64,000 bases of DNA, from positions 1,906,501 to 1,970,500 of the forward strand of contig NC_135556.1 of assembly GCF_964340395.1 (NCBI RefSeq), in the 5' to 3' direction. Position 1 is the stretch's first letter. Every line of letters begins with the position of its first letter. Position numbers and translations under genes: made by a program. Below the pieces are notes generated by a model. That model had not been told where the DNA came from. It searched no databases and was given only the letters and a program-made list of their open reading frames with translations. The DNA is from Glandiceps talaboti. Its lineage: Eukaryota; Hemichordata; Enteropneusta; Spengelidae. Positions 1 to 8,900 of this stretch are shown piece after piece.

Positions 1-495
1 GTATTTTACAAAAATAACAGATTAATCAGGGTTCGCACGGTCCTGGAAAACCCTAGAATTTCAAACCCTCCCTGGAAAACCCTGGGAAAATGCGCCCTAC
101 CCCTGGAAAACCCTGGAAAATGATGATGTCAATCGATCAATTAATATTGACGATCGTCATGCCTGTGCTCGAGCCATCCATTCATATGATTCTGAATCTC
201 GTAAATGTGAAATGGCGAAAATAGTTTCTAAGTCTTTCTTTACGGCGGTTGTGAATCAAAATTCACACCGATTAAACCCAGACAGTTAAACGATCGTTCC
301 ACGAGACACTTTGCCCCACTGACTGTGCCTATGCGTAGTTGAATGTGCGCCGCAGTGTTTCTTTCAATCTTGCGTATATTGCTACTCTATCTCCCAGTCG
401 TCAGGGACATGATATTGTAACAGTCCCGGCCGGGGGTAACAGTAGGCCTGTTAACAAGATTATCGTAACATTGTAGCGAGTATTAAAGCATCATA

Positions 496-945
496 TCGCG
501 CACCAGGAAATTCGAACACACAACCCCTATTCTAAAACAACTTCATTGGCTTCCAGTATCTCATCGTATTGTTTTCAAACTTCTGCTCATCACTTATAAA
601 ACCCTAACTGGATTCTCTCCACAATATCTCAAGAACTTAATTACACCTCGTTCTTCATTACGCACTCTTCGTTCATCGGATAAATGCCCTCTGCATACAC
701 CCAAATGGAATCTGGTTTCCTATGGTCGCCGCTCCTTCTCTTCAGCAGCTCCTGAACTTTGGAACTCTCTACCCCTGGACATTAAAACCTCTCCCAATGT
801 AGACATTTTCAAAAGACGCTTAAAAACTCACATATTTCAGAGAGCTTTTTCACCTCCTTTCTAACTGTAAGCGCCACTGAACATTGTTTTCTTTGGATAT
901 TTGGCGCTATATAAATCTATTAGATAGATAGATAGATAGATAGAT
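496..945 (+). mobile_element. L2/CR1-type retrotransposon 3' end with TAGA tail
   Basis: 529-864 is open for 111 residues and reads LHWLPVSHRIVFKLLLITYK, then [20 protein letters not shown], then a region ending RRLKTHIFQRAF before TAA (862-864). This is the conserved C-terminal tail of L2/CR1-clade RT proteins. After the stop come a short 3' UTR (TTTGGCGCTATATAAAT) and a (TAGA)n tail at about 924-945. The element is 5'-truncated, as is usual for target-primed retrotransposition. Confidence 0.85.
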
Positions 946-1362
946 CAACCATGATTAGAAATTGTTACTTGTTCGGCGCACGAGTCGACATACTACAAGC
1001 TCAGGCATGGCAATACTAGGGCCCGGGCTAGGGCCTAGGGAAGTGCAGTTGAATTTCCGGGTTGTGGAAGTACGGTTGTGACTTTTATGTTGTCGATAAA
1101 TGGGTATTTGTATTACATGTTCTAAAAGAATAAACTACTGTTTTATGTTGTCGGTACAGTAACATTCGTCCATGATCAAGTTGAGTTGAGAAATTGCGAT
1201 GTTCTGCAACTCGTGGCATCCGTACATAAACATCGAGACCCAAGCGATGAATGTATTCAGTTATTCATAGCTCGAAATGTTGTTACGTAAATGACGTTTT
1301 TATTCTAAATTTTGAAGAAAAAAATTATTTTAGGTGACTTATATATCTAGTAACATCAAACC

Positions 1363-1593
1363 CAATCTGATTAAAATCCGATGTAGATGTTGGCTAATCG
1401 TGCATTGCTATCTTACCATCGTTATTTAGCTTGAATTGACCTTCGTAGTAGATGTTTACGTTTTTAGCCTGTAGAGGAGGCGATCAGGCTAAAAACGTAA
1501 ACATCTACTACGAAGGTCAATTCAAGCTAAATAACGATGGTAAGATAGCAATGCACGATTAGCTGACATCTACATCGGATTTTAATCAGATTG
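1363..1593. mobile_element. Foldback MITE, Mutator-like (109-bp arms, 9-bp TSD)
   Basis: Two 109-bp arms (1363-1471 and 1485-1593) are near-perfect inverted copies separated by 13 bases. I saw only two mismatches, near TGTTGGCTAATCG/CGATTAGCTGACA. The element is flanked on both sides by the identical 9-mer CATCAAACC (1354-1362 and 1594-1602). Long TIRs, almost no interior and a 9-bp target duplication are the hallmarks of Mutator-like (MULE) MITEs. The near-identical arms suggest recent insertion. Confidence 0.85.
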
Positions 1594-2029
1594 CATCAAA
1601 CCATACAATAACGAGGACAAACTTTAGTTTTTAATTTATTTTTCTGGATATGTCTGAATTAGACTGACAAATGCTGCGACTCAATCTTACACGATCAATG
1701 CACCAGCTTGACAAAACTGCTAGGGGGTAGGACAGAGGTTTCTCCGTTAGTCTTAACGTGCAAACGTGGGTTTTGAAACCAACATCTTGCATAGTGTCGA
1801 TTGTCTTTAGAATGTTTTGTGACATATTATGGGAGCTGTTGTTAATTTTTTTCTCGTCCACATCAGACAATTAGATGTCATTCAAAAAATATACTTTAGT
1901 GTCAACACCCCTGGAAAATGGCCAAAATCAATATGAATACCCCTGGAAAACTGATGAAAAACCCCTGGAAAGTCCTGGAATTTTGTTTTGCTTTAAGTGT
2001 ACGAACCCTGTTAATTGACAAAAGAATAA

Positions 2030-2219
2030 ACATTCAATAAATGTATGTAAATGTGTTTAGCAACAAGACCACGCCCATAGCAACAGCCAAGTGATCCTGT
2101 ATATTGCAAAGATAACAGGGTTGGATAGGTAACTCAAAAGTCATTCAGCAAATGAACACTTATATCTAGCATGGATCAGCATGTGGGTAAACATTTTTAA
2201 AAACTGTACAGTTGTGCTA
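2030..2219 (-). mobile_element. TA-GCACAACTG family fragment, reverse orientation
   Basis: It ends CTGTACAGTTGTGCTA (to 2219), the reverse complement of the start of the copies at 29108 and 62250. It contains the family's internal motif (GCAACAAGACCACGCCCATA reads as the complement of GGGCGTGGTCTTGTTGC). It is a fragment only. Confidence 0.75.
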
Positions 2220-2239
2220 CAATGCCATTGGTCCTATTC

Positions 2240-2830
2240 TTACTGAATCGTAGCCATATTTGTAGTAAACAATCAGTATTTAATACTGCACAACTAAACA
2301 ACTTCAGTCATCGATTATATTCATAAACCATCAAAATTAAGCTATCAGTATCACTTACATATTGCAGACACTTGTATAACAATTAAGTTTGGCTAATGTC
2401 TTTTAGATCATGTCTATAGAAAATGTAGAACTAGATAAACATACACATGCATTACATTTTTGGTGATCATGTCAAGTTTTACTCATTGGCAGCCATATTT
2501 GTAGTGAACAATCATGATTTACCATTCACTCAAAAACGTTAATACATAGAGACTATATTATAGTGTCTATTTTAGGGGGACTTTGTGTTCTATGAAGACT
2601 TGTTCATCTACCATCTATCATTCAGTCTTTCATCTATCATTTAGTCTATTTCATCCATGATTGTCTATTTCATATATCATCTATCAATTATTGCCAAAGG
2701 TTAGCACTATCACCAAAGTAATGCATGTTTTATGGTTAATAATACTAAATTAGATTTAGTAGACTTCAAAGACTGTCAGGTAGATGGGTGGGTGGGTGGG
2801 TAGATAGATAGGTGGGTAGGTAGGTAATTA
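2240..2830. repeat. Old interspersed repeat, then GGTG/TAGA simple sequence
   Basis: 2378-2560 matches 40010-40200 in inverted orientation. Shared landmarks are ACATTAGCCAAAC/TGGCTAATGTC, TAGACATGATCTAAAAGAC and the CAGCCATATTTGTAGTGAAC-type stretch. 2785-2830 is GGTG/GGTAGATA simple sequence. No gene was seen. Confidence 0.65.
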
Positions 2831-2928
2831 GTTAGTCAATCTGTTATTAGTGAGTTAGTGCGTTAGTTGGTATGCTAAATGCTAAGAATGATTTAGTTTC
2901 CCTAACATACTTGTTTTCTGGATTGCAG

Positions 2929-2978
2929 GCCCGTGATGATGCATTGGCAGCCAACTGTGAAGTCACAGAGAAAGATGA
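2929..2978 (+). CDS. Acidic-protein gene, internal exon a (50 nt)
   Basis: The acceptor is a pyrimidine-rich stretch ending in ATTGCAG at 2928 and the donor is GTAAGT at 2979. It is read in phase 0 as ARDDALAANCEVTEKD plus two bases (GA), which are completed by the first base of the next exon to give Glu. The 39-bp minisatellite begins 56 bases downstream, inside the following intron. Confidence 0.65.
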
Positions 2979-5900
2979 GTAAGTGTAACAGTGAAATATT
3001 CAAGAATTCATAGTAAACACAAATCATAATATTGAATACATGTACCACACATTGATTGTTATAGACTACATTTAATACATGTACCACACATTGATTGTTA
3101 TAGACTACATTTAATACATGTACCACAAATTGATTGTTATAGACTACATTTAATACATGTACCACACATTGATTGTTATAGACTACATTTAATACATGTA
3201 CCACACATTGATTGTTATAGACTACATTTAATACATGTACCACACATTGATTGTTATAGACTACATTTAATACATGTACCACACATTGATTGTTATAGAC
3301 TACATTTAATACATGTACCACACATTGATTGTTATAGACTACATTTAATACATGTACCACACATTGATTGTTATAGACTACATTTAATACATGTACCACA
3401 CATTGATTGTTATAGACTACATTTAATACATGTACCACACATTGATTGTTATAGACTACATTTAATACATGTACCACACATTGATTGTTATAGACTACAT
3501 TTAATACATGTACCACACATTGATTGTTATAGACTACATTTAATACATGTACCACACATTGATTGTTATAGACTACATTTAATACATGTACCACACATTG
3601 ATTGTTATAGACTACATTCAATACATGTACCACACATTGATTGTTATAGACTACATTGAATACATGTACCACACATTGATTGTTATAGACTACATTCAAT
3701 ACATGTACCACACATTGATTGTTATAGACTACATTGAATACATGTACCACACATTGATTGTTATAGACTACATTGAATACATGTACCACACATTGATTGT
3801 TATAGACTACATTGAATACATGTACCACACATTGATTGTTATAGACTACATTCAATACATGTACCACACATTGATTGTTATAGACTACATTCAATACATG
3901 TACCACACATTGATTGTTATAGACTACATTCAATACATGTACCACACATTGATTGTTATAGACTACATTTAATACATGTACCACACATTGATTGTTATAG
4001 ACTACATTTAATACATGTACCACACATTGATTGTTATAGACTACATTCAATACATGTACCACACATTGATTGTTATAGACTACATTCAATACATGTACCA
4101 CACATTGATTGTTATAGACTACATTTAATACATGTACCACACATTGATTGTTATAGACTACATTTAATACATGTACCACACATTGATTGTTATAGACTAC
4201 ATTCAATACATGTACCACACATTGATTGTTATAGACTACATTCAATACATGTACCACACATTGATTGTTATAGACTACATTTAATACATGTACCACACAT
4301 TGATTGTTATAGACTACATTTAATACATGTACCACACATTGATTGTTATAGACTACATTTAATACATGTACCACACATTGATTGTTATAGACTACATTTA
4401 ATACATGTACCACACATTGATTGTTATAGACTACATTTAATACATGTACCACACATTGATTGTTATAGACTACATTTAATACATGTACCACACATTGATT
4501 GTTATAGACTACATTTAATACATGTACCACACATTGATTGTTATAGACTACATTTAATACATGTACCACACATTGATTGTTATAGACTACATTTAATACA
4601 TGTACCACACATTGATTGTTATAGACTACATTTAATACATGTACCACACATTGATTGTTATAGACTACATTTAATACATGTACCACACATTGATTGTTAT
4701 AGACTACATTTAATACATGTACCACACATTGATTGTTATAGACTACATTCAATACATGTACCACACATTGATTGTTATAGACTACATTGAATACATGTAC
4801 CACACATTGATTGTTATAGACTACATTCAATACATGTACCACACATTGATTGTTATAGACTACATTGAATACATGTACCACACATTGATTGTTATAGACT
4901 ACATTGAATACATGTACCACACATTGATTGTTATAGACTACATTGAATACATGTACCACACATTGATTGTTATAGACTACATTCAATACATGTACCACAC
5001 ATTGATTGTTATAGACTACATTCAATACATGTACCACACATTGATTGTTATAGACTACATTCAATACATGTACCACACATTGATTGTTATAGACTACATT
5101 TAATACATGTACCACACATTGATTGTTATAGACTACATTTAATACATGTACCACACATTGATTGTTATAGACTACATTCAATACATGTACCACACATTGA
5201 TTGTTATAGACTACATTCAATACATGTACCACACATTGATTGTTATAGACTACATTTAATACATGTACCACACATTGATTGTTATAGACTACATTTAATA
5301 CATGTACCACACATTGATTGTTATAGACTACATTCAATACATGTACCACACATTGATTGTTATAGACTACATTCAATACATGTACCACACATTGATTGTT
5401 ATAGACTACATTTAATACATGTACCACACATTGATTGTTATAGACTACATTTAATACATGTACCACACATTGATTGTTATAGACTACATTTAATACATGT
5501 ACCACACATTGATTGTTATAGACTACATTTAATACATGTACCACACATTGATTGTTATAGACTACATTTAATACATGTACCACACATTGATTGTTATAGA
5601 CTACATTCAATACATGTACCACACATTGATTGTTATAGACTACATTTAATACATGTACCACACATTGATTGTTATAGACTACATTCAATACATGTACCAC
5701 ACATTGATTGTTATAGACTACATTTAATACATGTACCACACATTGATTGTTATAGACTACATTCAATACATGTACCACACATTGATTGTTATAGACTACA
5801 TTTAATACATGTACCACACATTGATTGTTATAGACTACATTTAATACATGTACCACACATTGATTGTTATAGACTACATTGAATACATGTACCACACATT

Positions 5901-8900
5901 GATTGCTATAGACTACATTTAATACATGTACCACACATTGATTGCTATAGACTACAATGAATACATGTACCACACATTGATTGTTATAGACTACATTTAA
6001 TACATGTACCACACATTGATTGTTATAGACTACATTTAATACATGTACCACACATTGATTGTTATAGACTACATTTAATACATGTACCACACATTGATTG
6101 TTATAGACTACATTTAATACATGTACCACACATTGATTGTTATAGACTACATTTAATACATGTACCACACATTGATTGTTATAGACTACATTTAATACAT
6201 GTACCACGCATTGATTGTTATAGACTACATTTAATACATGTACCACACATTGATTGTTATAGACTACATTTAATACATGTACCACACATTGATTGTTATA
6301 GACTACATTGAATACATGTACCACACATTGATTGTTATAGACTACATTTAATACATGTACCACACATTGATTGTTATAGACTACATTTAATACATGTACC
6401 ACACATTGATTGTTATAGACTACATTCAATACATGTACCACACATTGATTGTTATAGACTACATTCAATACATGTACCACACATTGATTGTTATAGACTA
6501 CATTCAATACATGTACCACACATTGATTGTTATAGACTACATTCAATACATGTACCACACATTGATTGTTATAGACTACATTTAATACATGTACCACACA
6601 TTGATTGTTATAGACTACATTTAATACATGTACCACACATTGATTGTTATAGACTACATTTAATACATGTACCACACATTGATTGCCATAGACTACATTT
6701 AATACATGTACCACACATTGATTGTTATAGACTACATTTAATACATGTACCACACATTGATTGTTATAGACTACATTCAATACATGTACCACACATTGAT
6801 TGTTATAGACTACATTTAATACATGTACCACACATTGATTGTTATAGACTACATTTAATACATGTACCACACATTGATTGTTATAGACTACATTTAATAC
6901 ATGTACCACACATTGATTGTTATAGACTACATTTAATACATGTACCACACATTGATTGTTATAGACTACATTTAATACATGTACCACACATTGATTGCCA
7001 TAGACTACATTTAATACATGTACCACACATTGATTGTTATAGACTACATTTAATACATGTACCACACATTGATTGTTATAGACTACATTTAATACATGTA
7101 CCACACATTGATTGTTATAGACTACATTTAATACATGTACCACACATTGATTGTTATAGACTACATTTAATACATGTACCACACATTGATTGTTATAGAC
7201 TACATTTAATACATGTCCCACACATTGATTGTTATAGACTACATTTAATACATGTACCACACATTGATTGTTATAGACTACATTCAATACATGTACCACA
7301 CATTGATTGTTATAGACTACATTCAATACATGTACCACACATTGATTGTTATAGACTACATTTAATACATGTACCACACATTGATTGCCATAGACTACAT
7401 TTAATACATGTACCACACATTGATTGTTATAGACTACATTTAATACATGTACCACACATTGATTGTTATAGACTACATTTAATACATGTACCACACATTG
7501 ATTGTTATAGACTACATTGAATACATGTACCACACATTGATTGTTATAGACTACATTCAATACATGTACCACACATTGATTGTTATAGACTAAATTTAAT
7601 ACATGTACCACACATTGATTGTTATAGACTACATTTATGGCAAAGAAGTCACCTGCTGTTTTCAGATTCTAAACTCAGAATAGACATATACTGAGCTTGT
7701 TTATAAAATGAGGTTTTTTTCAGTTGTTACAGATTCATTGTTCGTGTATGATATCAAAGTAATGTACGTCTTGTGTTATTATTTGCAGGGACAGTGAAGC
7801 AACAACTACCAAGACAGTTCAGATAGAGTTGTCAGTTAGTGAGTCCAAACCCTACACAAGGTGAGTATCAGTTCAGATAGAGTTGTCAGTTAGTGAGTCC
7901 AAACCCTACACAAGGTGAGTATCAGTTCAGATAGAGTTGTCAGTTAGTGAGTCCAAACCCTACACAAATAAACCTGTATCCAGGGACAAAGAAGATTACC
8001 AGGATGTGATATAAACAAGTTTGCTGTTACTTGTCTCTCAATATTGTTACTCTAACAATGCCTATTTTGACATGGATAGTGGAACTTTGTTGAGTTGAGT
8101 TGTTTTTATTTGCTGACAGTACTGGCAGTGGAGAGGAAGATGAAGAACAGGACACAGTGAGTGAGAGACAGGAATATACTAGTACAATAATGGCAGCTAC
8201 AGCAGCTAGTGAAGGCTTTGATGCTGAACCACAGGTAAGTGAGAGTAGTTTTGATGGTGCCATATACCATAAATGTAGTACAATTTGTTGAATGTGTAAT
8301 AGCTACATTTGGATAATGACAAGTAAATCACTTCCCACAGTCTACAACAAAAACTGAAACAACCGTTGAATTATCCCCATCTGATGATAGTGGCAATTTC
8401 ATTATATGTTTGGTAAAATTTAATACTCTGCTCTCTTTTGTCTGCTATCAGGATTCCATAGAATCCCTTGTAGATCATGCTAAACAGAAGGAAGAAGTTG
8501 AAGATGATGGTGATGATGATGATGATTTTGAAGAGAAAGCTGAAACAGCTGACTCAACAGAAAAAGCAGAGGCTTCAGACACAACAGAGAAGGTGAAGGC
8601 TGGTGATGAGAGTGAGAAAACTGAGGCTATAGATACTGTAGATAAATCTGAAACCACAGATGCAGCAGAGAATCCAGCAGAGGAACCTATAGAAAATAAC
8701 AACCCTCATGTCAATGGTGATTTAGCTGCACAGGATAAAGAAGATGAAAATGAATTAACAGTAGATGACTTACCTCTATCTTTAACTAGTCTTTCACAGG
8801 TAATTTGACAGCAGTGTGGGTCGTTTTGAAATGCCCTCTTCTCATCATAACATTATAATATGTGATGATTGAGGAATAATACATAACAACTCCATTCAAG

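Larger units (their letters stand above)
27..2010. mobile_element. Non-autonomous TIR element, CAGGGTTCG ends, with nested insertions
   Basis: The left end is CAGGGTTCGCAC (27-38) and the right end GTGTACGAACCCTG (1997-2010), an imperfect terminal inverted repeat. TTAAT flanks both sides (22-26 and 2011-2015), a possible 5-bp target duplication. Both ends carry clustered subterminal CCTGGAAAA motifs (about 40-120 and 1908-1980). No transposase was seen. Inside are an L2-like 3' fragment (about 496-945) and a foldback MITE (1363-1593). A related copy is at 41937-44124. The superfamily is uncertain. Confidence 0.65.

Noticed and set aside
2902-7611. 1569-codon minus-strand ORF with a 13-residue repeat
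   Set aside because: It is only the read-through of a 39-bp minisatellite inside an intron; no start context, no splice partner, no non-repeat domain.
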